Source: a virus. Taken from it: a stretch of 20,061 bases of DNA. A model generated the notes under the pieces. It was not told where the DNA came from. It was given only the letters and a program-made list of their open reading frames with translations, and ran no database searches. The position numbers and the translations under genes were made by a program. How positions within the stretch are numbered: the first letter of the stretch is position 1; the number at the start of each line of letters is the position of its first letter. The DNA lies in IMG/VR virus record IMGVR_UViG_3300030102_005977, positions 1 to 20,061 of that record. One strand, written 5' to 3'. This document shows positions 1 to 8,174 of this stretch, one piece after another.

Positions 1-1
1 T

Positions 2-475
2 GCTAATCGTGCGGTGGGATTAAATGTTAATATTGCAGATAGCACTAGCAACGAGTGGCTCATCACCGGAGTGCAGCTTGAGGTCGGCGAACAGGCCACG
101 CCGTTTGAGCATCGGTCATTTGCGGATGAATTGGCTAGGTGTCAGAGGTACGCATACAAAATCGGCGGCAGTAGAAACGATACATACGGGCCGGGGATGG
201 GTCTTTATCAAGATGGTAACGAGTTTAACTTTGGCCCTGTGTTTCCCCCTGTCACATTTAGAGCCAATCCTTCTCTAACAGTTTTTGGCACGGCTCCCGC
301 TATCAAAATCAACGGCGGTGCAAATACAGGTTTTACAGCAACTATTTCTTGCGCCGCTAATGAAATGCAATTTATCAGGCTTACGAAATCAAGTCACGGC
401 TTGTCGGCCTCGCATGTAGCCAATATGAATTTTGCATCAACTTCTGACTATATCATTTTGGATGCGGAGTTGTAG
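2..475 (+). CDS. Phage tail fibre / receptor-binding protein, C-terminal part (5' truncated)
   Basis: The reading frame is open to the left edge, so only the last ~157 residues are present and the true start lies outside the window. Early residues read ITGVQLEVGEQATPFEHRS followed by ELARCQRYAYK. This signature is common at the C-terminus of tail-fibre or tail-spike proteins of marine phages, just before the variable tip (family knowledge). The remainder, rich in Gly, Asn, Thr and Phe, would be the exposed receptor-binding tip. The DNA here is visibly richer in A+T than the genes downstream, as often seen in exchangeable host-range modules. It is followed after 2 nt by a small co-oriented gene. 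Fibre-type assignment is fairly secure; the receptor is unknown. Confidence 0.75.
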   Translation, partial: ANRAVGLNVNIADSTSNEWLITGVQLEVGEQATPFEHRSFADELARCQRYAYKIGGSRNDTYGPGMGLYQDGNEFNFGPVFPPVTFRANPSLTVFGTAPAIKINGGANTGFTATISCAANEMQFIRLTKSSHGLSASHVANMNFASTSDYIILDAEL

Positions 476-477
476 AT

Positions 478-666
478 ATGGACGAGATGAACATCACAAG
501 CGCGAAGTATGTCCAAGATGCCGTTTCGAGTGAGAACACTAGCATTACTATTGTGATAGATAGTGAAACTTGGTCTGTACCAAATGATTCCCCCGGCAAC
601 CGCCACTACGACGAAATAATGAAACAGGTCGCAGCCGGTGAGTTGACCATTGCGGATGCTGACTGA
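478..666 (+). CDS. Small conserved phage protein (62 aa), tail-fibre neighbour
   Basis: A 62-residue acidic protein starting ATG 2 nt after the fibre stop. The sequence NITSAKYVQDA...ITIVIDSETWSVP...NRHYDEIMKQVAAGELTIADAD resembles small hypothetical proteins that commonly follow tail-fibre genes in marine phages (recognised from memory, not searched). No membrane segment or enzymatic motif is visible. Its stop overlaps the next ATG by one base (TGATG), implying translational coupling. A role as a fibre-associated or assembly protein is only a guess from position. Confidence 0.6.
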   Translation: MDEMNITSAKYVQDAVSSENTSITIVIDSETWSVPNDSPGNRHYDEIMKQVAAGELTIADAD

Positions 667-836
667 TGAGCAAGCCTACCGTCACATCTGTCAAAGCTGA
701 ACTCGACACGCTTTCGGCTGTCAGCCAGGAGCGGTTCATTGAGCTACTAAGCCGCGTCAAGCGCCTCGAAACCATCATGGTCGGATCTGCCGGCACCACT
801 ATCGTCTTGCTTATTGGCGTCCTTCTTAGCGAGTGA
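666..836 (+). CDS. Small coiled-coil plus C-terminal TM protein (XhlA-like)
   Basis: A 56-aa ORF. The N-terminal ~37 residues are charged and helical (SQERFIELLSRVKRLETIM). A hydrophobic C-terminal segment of about 18 residues follows (VGSAGTTIVLLIGVLLSE). This architecture, a short coiled coil then one membrane helix, is that of XhlA/haemolysin-like phage accessory lysis proteins and of many small marine phage proteins. The ATG overlaps the preceding stop (TGATG), and the following gene starts at a GTG overlapping this stop (GTGA). That strongly supports translation despite the short length. Lysis or anchor function is inferred from architecture only. Confidence 0.6.
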   Translation: MSKPTVTSVKAELDTLSAVSQERFIELLSRVKRLETIMVGSAGTTIVLLIGVLLSE

Positions 837-1012
837 TCCACGCATTTTTGCTGTTCGTGTTTCTCGACGGCAAGCTAGTTTCAAACGACCTCTATTTCTA
901 CAACGTCGATGATTGCATCTACTTTGCGCGTGCGCTGCACAAGCAAGGTGGGCAGATCACGGCCCATTGCCTGCCTAAGCTCATAGATCCAGATAAAGTG
1001 AAGGTGTACTGA
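833..1012 (+). CDS. Small conserved phage protein with N-terminal hydrophobic segment (59 aa)
   Basis: Starts at GTG within GTGA of the previous gene and ends with TGATG into the next, so it is coupled on both sides. The N-terminus IHAFLLFVFLDGKLV is hydrophobic and could be a signal or membrane anchor. The middle (YFYNVDDCIYFARAL) and the two Cys (DDC and AHC) resemble short hypothetical proteins seen in cyanophage-like and other marine phage genomes (from memory). Function unknown; the position among membrane proteins suggests the cell envelope. Confidence 0.55.
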   Translation: MIHAFLLFVFLDGKLVSNDLYFYNVDDCIYFARALHKQGGQITAHCLPKLIDPDKVKVY

Positions 1013-1725
1013 TGCTCGATCCAGTCACCATCGGCACGGCTGTCCAGGTGGCGACAGGCGCATTTAAGGTTTTGCAAAAAGGCTTTGCCGCTGGCCGCGA
1101 ACTAGAGCAAATGACACAGGATCTGTCACGCTGGATGTCGGCTGTGTCAGATGTTGACCACCTAGAGAAAAGCGCCAAGAACCCAAGCCTGTTCCTCAAG
1201 CTGACCAAGGGCAAAAGCATTGAGAGCCTGGCACTGGAAGCCTTCACGGCAAAAAAACAGCTTCAGGATCAACGGTATCAACTGAAGCAGATGATCCAAC
1301 TGACCAGGGGCGTGGCAGCGTGGGACGAGCTGATCGCCCTTGAGGGCAAAATCAGGAAGCAGCGTCAGGAAGCCATCTACGCAGCTCAACAGCGCCGACA
1401 GAAGATCATTGAGTATATCGCCTGGACGGTCGTAATCGGTGCTGGCTTGGCCACGCTGACAGGCTTTGTGCTGCTACTGAAAGCGCACACAGCGCAGGCC
1501 AATGACTGGGCCAATGACATGACCGTCTGCCGCCTAGTCAAGTGCATGAAGATCGACAAGCGGCAAGAGGCTTGCGTCTACAGAGGGGCGCACAATACCC
1601 AGGAGACGCTGTTCTTTACCTACGGCGAATGGAAGCCGCGTGAGTATCTGTGTCAGTGGGAGGTGGATCAGCCGCCGCCACCCAACGTCTATGACGTTCT
1701 CAAAGCCATAAAGGAGAGCCAATAA
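1012..1725 (+). CDS. Conserved phage membrane protein (237 aa), unknown function
   Basis: Begins MLDPVTIGTAVQVATGAFKV and then has a long charged helical stretch (about residues 25-130, including KKQLQDQRYQLKQMIQ and RKQRQEAIYAAQQRRQK). A strong TM helix follows at about 136-158 (IAWTVVIGAGLATLTGFVLLL). The C-terminal domain has four Cys (CRLVKCMK, EACVYRG, YLCQWEV) and a Pro-rich VDQPPPP segment. Similar proteins occur in marine podovirus-like genomes as hypothetical or structural proteins. The long helix plus one TM and a Cys-containing far side would also suit an envelope-disruption or spanin-like role, which is inference. A clear AAGGAG precedes the next gene. Confidence 0.65.
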   Translation: MLDPVTIGTAVQVATGAFKVLQKGFAAGRELEQMTQDLSRWMSAVSDVDHLEKSAKNPSLFLKLTKGKSIESLALEAFTAKKQLQDQRYQLKQMIQLTRGVAAWDELIALEGKIRKQRQEAIYAAQQRRQKIIEYIAWTVVIGAGLATLTGFVLLLKAHTAQANDWANDMTVCRLVKCMKIDKRQEACVYRGAHNTQETLFFTYGEWKPREYLCQWEVDQPPPPNVYDVLKAIKESQ

Positions 1726-2174
1726 TGAACCGTCTGATCTTTGGCGCTGATGACTACCTGAAGCGCTGGGCGGCTCAACGTATTGGCATTGACGGATTTG
1801 GTCCTAGCGCGGCCATCGGGGTGCAGCGTAACGGCGAGATCATCGCAGCCTGCGTGTATCACGACTATCGAGATGGGCAGATCGAGGCGTCGATAGCTGC
1901 TTCCTCCCAGCGGTGGGCAAATCGGTCTGTCCTGTTTGGCTTGTTTGCATATCCGTTCATTCAGGTGGGTGCTAAGCGCCTGCTGGTGACGTGCAGCGAG
2001 GCCAACGACAAGGCGATGAAGATGAACCGGCAGCTTGGCTTTGTAGAGGAAGGCCGGCTGCGGAAGATGTTCGGCAAGCACGACGCGGTGCTTTTCGGAA
2101 TGTTGAAACAAGAATGTAAGTGGATCGGAGTATCAGATGGGCAAGAGCGCACCTACACCACCGCCAGCGCCTGA
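1725..2174 (+). CDS. GNAT-like acetyltransferase-fold protein
   Basis: 149 aa, starting at an ATG overlapping the previous TAA, with AAGGAG 8 nt upstream. The segment KRLLVTCSEANDKAMKMNRQLGFVEEGRLRKMF is the characteristic end of a GNAT fold (helix 4 plus beta-bulge, N-x-x-A...LGF-x-x-EG-x-x-R). The preceding part, ACVYHDYRDG...ASIAASSQRWA, fits the central strands. Such GNAT-like genes recur in the structural cluster of marine phages, where a target is not known. The last ~12 codons overlap the start of the next gene by 38 nt. Fold assignment is good; acetyl-transfer activity and substrate are not established. Confidence 0.7.
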   Translation: MNRLIFGADDYLKRWAAQRIGIDGFGPSAAIGVQRNGEIIAACVYHDYRDGQIEASIAASSQRWANRSVLFGLFAYPFIQVGAKRLLVTCSEANDKAMKMNRQLGFVEEGRLRKMFGKHDAVLFGMLKQECKWIGVSDGQERTYTTASA

Positions 2175-3315
2175 TCCTAATGAGCTGATTTCAGCTCAGG
2201 CAGACGCCAACCGGATCACGCAGTTCACCCCTTACGGCAATCTGCTGTTTGGCTATGTTGGTGACCAGGGGCAGTTTGTGCAGGGGCAAGCGCCGGAAGA
2301 CAGCGATTTCCAGTCTGCAGCGTTCACGCAAGAGACGCCGTTTCAGGCACAGATGCGTGCCGCCACAGAAGGCACTGGTTTGGGGCTTGGGAATCTGGCG
2401 TTTGAGCGAGTAACCGGTCAGACCGTAATCGGTCAAAACCCTGATGGCTCACCTATCTTTGCGGATGACCCCGATTTCCAAAACCCGTTCCGCACCTCGC
2501 CCACACTGTCTGGCATCAGCGCCGCGCAGGAGATTGACCCAACCACTGGCCTGCAGGCGTTCCAGCAAAACATCAGCACTGATGCAGCTCTGCCGTCTGC
2601 GCTTGACACAAGCGGCCTGACAGCCCTCACAAGCGACCCAGAGGGCTTCCGTACCAATGTTGAGCAAACGCTGTTCAACCGGCAGCTCGGCCTGCTGCAG
2701 CCAGAGTTTACGCGCCAGCGCAACACGCTGGAACAGAACCTAGCAGACCGTGGCATCCCGATCACGTCTGAGGCTTATGACAGCGCGATTGGCCGGCTTG
2801 AGACACAGCAAAACGAACAACTGCAGCGTCTCGCACAGCAGGCCACACTGGCAGCGGGTCAGGAATCTGATCGCCTGGTTAACCAGGCACGCAACATCCG
2901 CGCCCAGCAGTTTGGTGAGCGGGCCGCAACTGGTGAGTTCGGCCTAGCACGCCAGGGCCAAGCGTTCAGCCAGGCTGCAGCCAATACCCAGCTCCAGAAC
3001 GCTGCACGCCAGCAGCAAGTGGCTGACCAGCTCCTGAGCAACCAGATCGCTAATCAAAGCCGAAACCGGCAAATCGCTGAGCGGCAAGCGCTACGCAGCC
3101 AGGGTTTCAATGAGCTGGCAGCGTTGCTCGGTGGCCCGCAAGTGCAGCAGGCCAGCTTCTTTGCGCCTGGTTCTGTTGATGTCATGGGCGCTTACGGCGC
3201 TCAGGCTGCGGCGCAGGCTAATGCTTACAACCAGGCGATGCAGAACCGTTCTGCAAACCTTGGCGGGTTGTTCGGTCTGGCCGGCAACCTGGGTGCGGCT
3301 TACTTGCTTTCATAG
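2137..3315 (+). CDS. Structural / internal virion-like protein (392 aa, Gln/Ala-rich)
   Basis: Starts MGKSAPTPPPAPDPNELISAQADANR. This Pro-rich N-terminus followed by an NRITQFTPYGN stretch is typical of a family found in the head/tail-internal region of marine podoviruses (recognised, not searched). The C-terminal half (about 150-390) is very rich in Gln, Ala, Asn and Arg with long predicted helices, as in ejection or internal-core proteins. The end, SANLGGLFGLAGNLGAAYLL, is Gly/Ala-rich and hydrophobic, and could insert in membrane. Overlaps the GNAT gene by 38 nt. No enzyme motif seen. Confidence 0.6.
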   Translation: MGKSAPTPPPAPDPNELISAQADANRITQFTPYGNLLFGYVGDQGQFVQGQAPEDSDFQSAAFTQETPFQAQMRAATEGTGLGLGNLAFERVTGQTVIGQNPDGSPIFADDPDFQNPFRTSPTLSGISAAQEIDPTTGLQAFQQNISTDAALPSALDTSGLTALTSDPEGFRTNVEQTLFNRQLGLLQPEFTRQRNTLEQNLADRGIPITSEAYDSAIGRLETQQNEQLQRLAQQATLAAGQESDRLVNQARNIRAQQFGERAATGEFGLARQGQAFSQAAANTQLQNAARQQQVADQLLSNQIANQSRNRQIAERQALRSQGFNELAALLGGPQVQQASFFAPGSVDVMGAYGAQAAAQANAYNQAMQNRSANLGGLFGLAGNLGAAYLLS

Positions 3316-3324
3316 AGGTACACA

Positions 3325-4587
3325 ATGGCACTTAGACCACGCGCAATGCCCACGTTTGGCTTCCAGCGGCTGAACCCTGCCTATCAGTCAGATCCGCGCC
3401 GCATCATGGGCCAGGCACTGGCACAGCAGGGTGCAAGCTCAGCACCTGTCAGGACGCCTCTACAGGGGCTTGGCAGGCTGTCTAGCGCACTTGTCGGGGC
3501 ATACCTCCAGCGCAACGCTCTGGACGCTCAAGTGCAGCGTGAAGACGCTTATAGAGATTCTTTGACGCAAGCGCTTGGTGGTTTGAATTTAGAAAACGTG
3601 CCTGGATTACAGGCGCTGTCGAAAGTGTCTCCTGAGCTTGCCCTGCAAACAGGCGTCAACCTTGAAGGCCAACTGGCTGTTGCCAACGCAAAACGGACGC
3701 CTCAGAACACTGTACGCGATATGACAACAGAAGAAGTTATAGCTTCTGGCCGCGACCCCAGCTTAGGCGTTTACCAAATTGACAACCTCGGCAAGATCAC
3801 CCCGCCCAGCGGCTCACAAGTTACAGGCGACATCTCGAACCGGTTCGATCAAATCAACGAGGTCATACGTCTCAGCCAAAAAGGCGATTTGACCCAAGCA
3901 GAAGCTCTGCGGCTGGATTTGTTTACCAAAGATCTAGCAAGGTCCCGTCCGGTGGTGGTGCCTGACGGTGCAGGCGGCACTGTCACCATGATGCAGCCAG
4001 GTCTTGATGTCAGCTCAATCACTGGTGGCCAGACAGTCACTGGAGATGTTGCGCTTTCAGGTGACCCAACCAATCAAGCCGGTCAGGGAGCCAATGCCGC
4101 AATCCCTGGTGGCGTTGTGGCTGGCACAAAGCCCGATCAGCTTACCACACAGGAAGCTGAATTTGTGGCAGATGCGGCGTCAGCACAAGCTGATCTGCAG
4201 ACAGTAATCGACATCATGTTTAATGGCGATCTTACAAACGGTGAATATAACTCATCAGTTGCAATCGCTTCAGGCACAGCAGTAGGACGCGGCGCGAGTG
4301 GCGATGCTCAAAGATTGTACGACGCACTGAACAACCTTGTTGACTTGCGGTTGCGTCAGCGCACAGGAGCGACTGCGAATCAGGAGGAGGTGACAAACTA
4401 CCTGAACGCAGTTTTGCCTGGGATCACAACTAGACCTGAAACTCAAAGGGCTAGGGTTGAAAGGCTAATTACAGAACTGAACGCAAAAATCACGGCTTTC
4501 AAAGGTGGTCGCAAAATACCAAATCTTAACATAGTCACCATCCCAGAGGCTGCAGCCAACGACACTGTTGGCGATATCACACTGTAG
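3325..4587 (+). CDS. Structural / internal virion-like protein (420 aa)
   Basis: ATG preceded by AGAGG. The N-terminus, PTFGFQRLNPAYQSDPRRIMGQALAQQG, followed by helical, Gln-rich sequence, matches a type of protein found between tail and lysis genes in marine phages. The C-terminal domain (about 300-410), with SAQADLQTVIDIM and LRQRTGATANQEEVTNYLNAVLPG, looks like a folded helical domain. No catalytic motif is seen. With its two neighbours it forms a trio of large, Ala/Gly/Gln-rich proteins in the place where T7-like phages carry internal core or ejection proteins. That role is inferred from context. Confidence 0.55.
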   Translation: MALRPRAMPTFGFQRLNPAYQSDPRRIMGQALAQQGASSAPVRTPLQGLGRLSSALVGAYLQRNALDAQVQREDAYRDSLTQALGGLNLENVPGLQALSKVSPELALQTGVNLEGQLAVANAKRTPQNTVRDMTTEEVIASGRDPSLGVYQIDNLGKITPPSGSQVTGDISNRFDQINEVIRLSQKGDLTQAEALRLDLFTKDLARSRPVVVPDGAGGTVTMMQPGLDVSSITGGQTVTGDVALSGDPTNQAGQGANAAIPGGVVAGTKPDQLTTQEAEFVADAASAQADLQTVIDIMFNGDLTNGEYNSSVAIASGTAVGRGASGDAQRLYDALNNLVDLRLRQRTGATANQEEVTNYLNAVLPGITTRPETQRARVERLITELNAKITAFKGGRKIPNLNIVTIPEAAANDTVGDITL

Positions 4588-4594
4588 GTGAAGC

Positions 4595-6619
4595 ATGGCG
4601 AAATTAGCTGAAAACCTGTCTGGAGCGCCGATAGCGATACGGCAAATACTTGCGTCTGTGCCAGAAAGTCAAAAGGTTGATGTTCTTGGGCAGTATTATG
4701 ATGTGGTACGCCGTGGCTCAGATCTGTTGGCCAAAAACCCAGACAACGCTGCCCTGCGGAAAAAGATTGATCCCGACGCGATTTATTTCCAACAGGACGA
4801 CGGCAGTATCCAAGTGCTTGACCCGCCTGGGTTTATCCAATCTGTGATACCGCCCCGCGTTGACATGGGCGACATTGTTGAGGGCGGGCGAGTGCTTGCT
4901 GAAACAGGCGGGGGTATCGTTGGCGGTGCAATCCCGCTGGTGGCCGGCAACCTCGGCCCCCAAGCTGCCGTGCCAGAAGAAATTTACACCGTGCCTGCAG
5001 GCGCGGCACTTGGCTCTGAGTTTATGGGTCAGGTATATGACCGCACGATTGATGCACTGTCTGGCGGCGCTGTGCCGCGCGGCACTCCAGTTGAGGAAGT
5101 TGGCAAGGCAGCAACGAATATCGGCATCGAGATGGTGGGTGGCCGGCTTGGTGACGCTGCAACCAGGGCAGTCAAAACCGGCATACAAAAAGGCACACAA
5201 AGACTGACTGGCGTGTCGCCTGGGCAACGTGCTGAAGACTTTGCGCGACTGGGTGTGCAACCAACTGCGGCTACGCTGACTGGCAGACCCTCTGTCGCTC
5301 AGGCTGAAGAAGGTCTTGCATCGTTTTTCACTGCCTCTGATATCATTAGAACAAATCGCGCCCGCGTGATCGACGAGCTTGGTGACGCCTCTAATCGGAT
5401 TGCTCGTAAATACGGCGATCCGCAAGGTAGCCCAGAGGTCATCGGCAGTACGATCAGGGCTGGTGCGCTTGCAACTGCCGACCGCATCAGCGCCAAAAAA
5501 GATCAGTTGTATGACGCGGCTTATGACGCGGCTGGTAACATCGGCGTTTCCGTTGGCGGATTGCGTGCTTTAGAGGCAGAGCTGAAAACAGAATTAGCTG
5601 CAGCGCCTACGGCTTTGAAAGATCAGTATGCACCGGCACTGCGTCAGATCGCTGCCATTTTGAAAGATGCAGATGCTGCTGGCGGTCAAATAGACCTGAG
5701 AACCGCGAGGTCAATCCGCACAAACTTAGGCAAGGCGGTCGGGTCAACTTTGCCTGGGCAGACCGTCAGGGTGTTCAAAGCGGGTGATGAAAAGCTGCCA
5801 AGCATTTACAAGGTGCTGACTGAAGATATTGACAGCGCGGTATCTGCAGCAAACCCAGACGCAGCACGCCTGTTGCGCCGCGCAAACGATTACACGCGGC
5901 AAACCGCAAACGATCAGCTCAAAACAATAGATAAAATTGCGCGGCAAAACCTCGATAGCCAGGTGTTTAGCTTTGCCATGAGTGAAGGCAAGCGCGGTGG
6001 TCAGCGCATTAGAGATGTCTTTAAGGTTTTGACTAGGGATGAGCGTGACGCTGTAAGTGCAAGCGTCCTTGGTCGTATGGGTGTGCGCGGTTCTGCCACT
6101 GAAGGTGGTGGCGAATGGTCTGCCAATGTGTTCTTGACCAACTGGCGCAACATGGACAAACGCAGCAAAGACATTTTGTTTGGCGCGCCCAGGTTCAAAG
6201 AAGTTCGCAAAGAGCTAGATTCTCTGGCCCGATTAGCTGACGTGGCAGTAGAAAACATTGGTGAGATCAACCGGTCGCGGTCAGGTGTGACTTTAGCTGG
6301 CTTTTCACAGATTGCTGCAACCGGCGTGGCTTTGGCTCAAGCGGGCGGTTTGGCGCTTGCCGGTGATGTTGGTGGGGCGGCGTCTGCCGCAGCAGCGGGC
6401 GGCGGTGCTTTGCTTGCGCCACGCTATGCGGCAAAACTGATGACTTCACCAAAGTTCATCCGTTGGCTCAAAACTACAGCTCAAGCCAGCAACCGTGGCG
6501 TCAACCCGCTGTCGGTGCAACTAGGCCGGCTGGCAGTCCTGCCAGGCAAAGACCCTGAGCTGGCTGAGGCGGTCAATGCTTTCATCGTAAATATGCAGGC
6601 CAATCTCAGCGGCGAATAG
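4595..6619 (+). CDS. Large internal virion / DNA-ejection-like protein (674 aa)
   Basis: ATG with an AGGTGA-type Shine-Dalgarno; starts 7 nt after the previous stop. Two Gly/Ala-rich hydrophobic regions are visible. One spans about 98-150 (VLAETGGGIVGGAIPLVAGN...). The other lies near 570-615 (GFSQIAATGVALAQAGGLALAGDVGGAASAAAAGGGALL in sequence order, written here only in part by its ends). The rest is long helical sequence (e.g. DRISAKKDQLYDAAYDAAG). Amphipathic glycine-zipper-like stretches in a large late protein just before lysis genes suit a membrane-inserting ejection protein. No lytic transglycosylase motif was found. Function is inferred from composition and position. Confidence 0.6.
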   Translation: MAKLAENLSGAPIAIRQILASVPESQKVDVLGQYYDVVRRGSDLLAKNPDNAALRKKIDPDAIYFQQDDGSIQVLDPPGFIQSVIPPRVDMGDIVEGGRVLAETGGGIVGGAIPLVAGNLGPQAAVPEEIYTVPAGAALGSEFMGQVYDRTIDALSGGAVPRGTPVEEVGKAATNIGIEMVGGRLGDAATRAVKTGIQKGTQRLTGVSPGQRAEDFARLGVQPTAATLTGRPSVAQAEEGLASFFTASDIIRTNRARVIDELGDASNRIARKYGDPQGSPEVIGSTIRAGALATADRISAKKDQLYDAAYDAAGNIGVSVGGLRALEAELKTELAAAPTALKDQYAPALRQIAAILKDADAAGGQIDLRTARSIRTNLGKAVGSTLPGQTVRVFKAGDEKLPSIYKVLTEDIDSAVSAANPDAARLLRRANDYTRQTANDQLKTIDKIARQNLDSQVFSFAMSEGKRGGQRIRDVFKVLTRDERDAVSASVLGRMGVRGSATEGGGEWSANVFLTNWRNMDKRSKDILFGAPRFKEVRKELDSLARLADVAVENIGEINRSRSGVTLAGFSQIAATGVALAQAGGLALAGDVGGAASAAAAGGGALLAPRYAAKLMTSPKFIRWLKTTAQASNRGVNPLSVQLGRLAVLPGKDPELAEAVNAFIVNMQANLSGE

Positions 6620-6939
6620 TGGCTCAGAAAAAGCTGCAGAGGTCGAGCGAGTTTGATCGCTATGACCTCGACAATGATGGCGTAGTCACAGACGCAGAAA
6701 TAGAACGCGCCCGCGAGATACGCGAGACAGAAGATAAAAGCCGCAAGCACCTGGCGCAGCTCAGGCTGGCACGGTTTGCTCTGATGGGCATGGGCGTCTA
6801 CACGATCCTGCTGTTTATGCCCTTCATACCTGACACCCGCATCAAGTTACTCAGTGAGGTCAGCCCGCTGCTTTACATCTCGTTGAGCGGCGTTGTGGGC
6901 GCTTACATGGGCTTCACGCAAATGGGAGACAAAAAGTAA
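6619..6939 (+). CDS. EF-hand / two-TM membrane protein, lysis-associated
   Basis: 106 aa, GTG start overlapping the previous TAG. Residues 16-27 are a textbook EF-hand loop (DLDNDGVVTDAE: D16, D18, D20, G21, V23, D25, E27). A charged linker follows, then two hydrophobic segments at about 52-71 (ALMGMGVYTILLFMPFI) and 79-99 (VSPLLYISLSGVVGAYMGF). Calcium binding by such loops is well established; its use in this phage family is not known to me. It directly precedes the holin (TAATG overlap), so a holin-partner, antiholin or lysis-timing role is possible. Fold calls are strong, role is inference. Confidence 0.7.
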   Translation: MAQKKLQRSSEFDRYDLDNDGVVTDAEIERAREIRETEDKSRKHLAQLRLARFALMGMGVYTILLFMPFIPDTRIKLLSEVSPLLYISLSGVVGAYMGFTQMGDKK

Positions 6940-7310
6940 TGCTTGGAGTATTGGCATCCATTCTTGGCAATGGCGATGTAATCAAAAAGGGCATGGATCT
7001 CATTGATGATGTCCACAGCTCGGACGAGGAGATGGAGCGCGTAAAGGCGCAGGCCAAGATAGACACGATGGCCGCATATGCGCCCTTTAAGGTAGCCCAG
7101 CGCTATCTGGCCCTGATGTTTACTGCCACCTTTTTGGCGTCTTTCGCGCTGGTACTGGTGATGACGCTACTGGGCAAAACCAACATCCCTGACATCAAGC
7201 AAGTCATTGATGACTTCTATCTCGGTGAAGCAATGCTGACCATCCTGGCCTTTTACTTTGGTGGCGGGATGCTTGAGGGCGTTGTCGGCAAGGTGAAGGC
7301 AAAGAAATGA
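6939..7310 (+). CDS. Holin, 3TM type (GTA/phage holin family)
   Basis: 123 aa. After a short amphipathic N-terminus (LASILGNGDVIKKGMDLIDDV) and a charged stretch, there are membrane segments at about 53-81 (KVAQRYLALMFTATFLASFALVLVM) and 95-115 (GEAMLTILAFYFGGGMLEG), and a basic C-terminus (VVGKVKAKK). The layout matches the 'holin of 3TMs' family described for gene transfer agents and alphaproteobacterial phages. It would permeabilise the inner membrane to release the endolysin. The stop overlaps the endolysin ATG (ATGA), giving the classic holin-endolysin pair. Confidence 0.75.
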   Translation: MLGVLASILGNGDVIKKGMDLIDDVHSSDEEMERVKAQAKIDTMAAYAPFKVAQRYLALMFTATFLASFALVLVMTLLGKTNIPDIKQVIDDFYLGEAMLTILAFYFGGGMLEGVVGKVKAKK

Positions 7311-7756
7311 AGCTGTCAAAGAACTTCTCCTTGCAGGAGATGACCAAGAGCCAGACCGCTCTGCGCCGTGGCATCGACAACACCCCAACACCAGACAAAA
7401 TTGAACCGCTGACCATGCTGTGTGAGAACGTGCTGCAGCCAGTGCGCGATCACTTCGACCGCCCTGTCACCATCACCAGCGGTTATCGCAGCCCAGAGCT
7501 TTGCATGGCCATTGGTAGCAAGCCTACAAGCCAGCACACCAAAGGCCAGGCTGCTGACTTTGAGGTGCCAGGCGTCAGCAATATGGAAGTGGCCAAATGG
7601 ATCGCTGAGAACTGTGAGTTCGATCAGCTCATTCTGGAGTGTTACACCGGCGGCAACACTGGCTGGATTCACTGCAGCTATGTGCATGAGCCGCGTAAAG
7701 AGCTGCTGACATATGACCGTGAAAACGGTTACCGCAAGGGGTTGCTTGATGGCTAG
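7307..7756 (+). CDS. Endolysin, M15 (VanY/zinc D-Ala-D-Ala type) peptidase
   Basis: 149 aa, full-length single-domain peptidase. Zinc ligands and catalytic residues of Peptidase_M15 are visible: H77 and D84 in SQHTKGQAADFE, E111 in LILEC and H122 in WIHCSY. The typical TITSGYRSPELC lies upstream of them, and the N-terminus NFSLQEMTKSQTA also fits the family. It would cut peptidoglycan peptide cross-links or stems in the periplasm. No signal peptide or TM is seen, so export depends on the holin encoded immediately upstream. Start by ATGA overlap with the holin; the next gene begins inside its last codons. Confidence 0.9.
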   Translation: MKLSKNFSLQEMTKSQTALRRGIDNTPTPDKIEPLTMLCENVLQPVRDHFDRPVTITSGYRSPELCMAIGSKPTSQHTKGQAADFEVPGVSNMEVAKWIAENCEFDQLILECYTGGNTGWIHCSYVHEPRKELLTYDRENGYRKGLLDG

Positions 7757-8006
7757 GACGCGACCAGCAAAGGGAAAGGCTAGGGTCAAGGTCACAGCCA
7801 GCGGGAAGCGGGTCAGCTACGGTCAAGCTGGTAAAGCAAAGGGTGGCGGCCCCCGCGTGCGTCCCGGCACCAGCAAGGGCGATAGTTATTGCGCCCGGTC
7901 AGCCGGTCAGATGAAGAAGCACCCAAAGGCTGCGCGTAATCCAAACAGCCCACTGCGACTTTCTCGTAAACGCTGGAAGTGCGCCGGCAAAAAGTCTCGG
8001 AGATAG
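7749..8006 (+). CDS. Small basic phage protein with conserved C-terminus (85 aa)
   Basis: ATG at 7749 overlaps the endolysin stop by 8 nt and was preferred to an upstream in-frame start inside the endolysin gene. The product is very rich in Lys/Arg/Gly. It contains RPGTSKGDSYCARSAGQMKK and ends with PNSPLRLSRKRWKCAGKKSRR, a tail I recognise in many phage and large-virus proteins of unknown function. Two Cys are present (SYCARS, RWKC). First of five consecutive tiny basic genes. A nucleic-acid-binding or virion-packaged role is likely by charge; nothing more can be shown. Confidence 0.65.
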   Translation: MARTRPAKGKARVKVTASGKRVSYGQAGKAKGGGPRVRPGTSKGDSYCARSAGQMKKHPKAARNPNSPLRLSRKRWKCAGKKSRR

Positions 8007-8008
8007 CC

Positions 8009-8167
8009 ATGAAAATGAAGAAGCTAACAGCACGGCAGCAAGCCGCGCTGAAGCGCCATAGCGTCCACCATACGGCTAAGCATATGACTGAAATGCGAAA
8101 GCTCATGCGTGGCGGCAAGACATTTACAGAAGCGCATCGAGCGGCGATGCGTAAAGTTGGAAAGTGA
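8009..8167 (+). CDS. Small basic His/Lys-rich phage protein (52 aa)
   Basis: Starts ATG 2 nt after the preceding stop; the frame is open further upstream but this start gives the family-like N-terminus MKMKKLTARQQAALKRHS. The core KRHSVHHTAKHMTEMRKLMRGGKTFTEAHRAAMRKVGK is a helix-rich motif that I recognise in short phage proteins of marine viruses (unchecked). Strongly basic, with four His in a row-like cluster (H-x-x-H-H-x-x-x-H). Probably binds nucleic acid or is packaged. Part of the basic-protein cassette. Confidence 0.6.
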   Translation: MKMKKLTARQQAALKRHSVHHTAKHMTEMRKLMRGGKTFTEAHRAAMRKVGK

Positions 8168-8174
8168 GGGACCA

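Noticed and set aside
4718-5425. Long minus-strand open frame (235 aa)
   Set aside because: Antisense shadow of the 674-aa late gene; composition is erratic (Cys/His-rich), without motifs or ribosome site.
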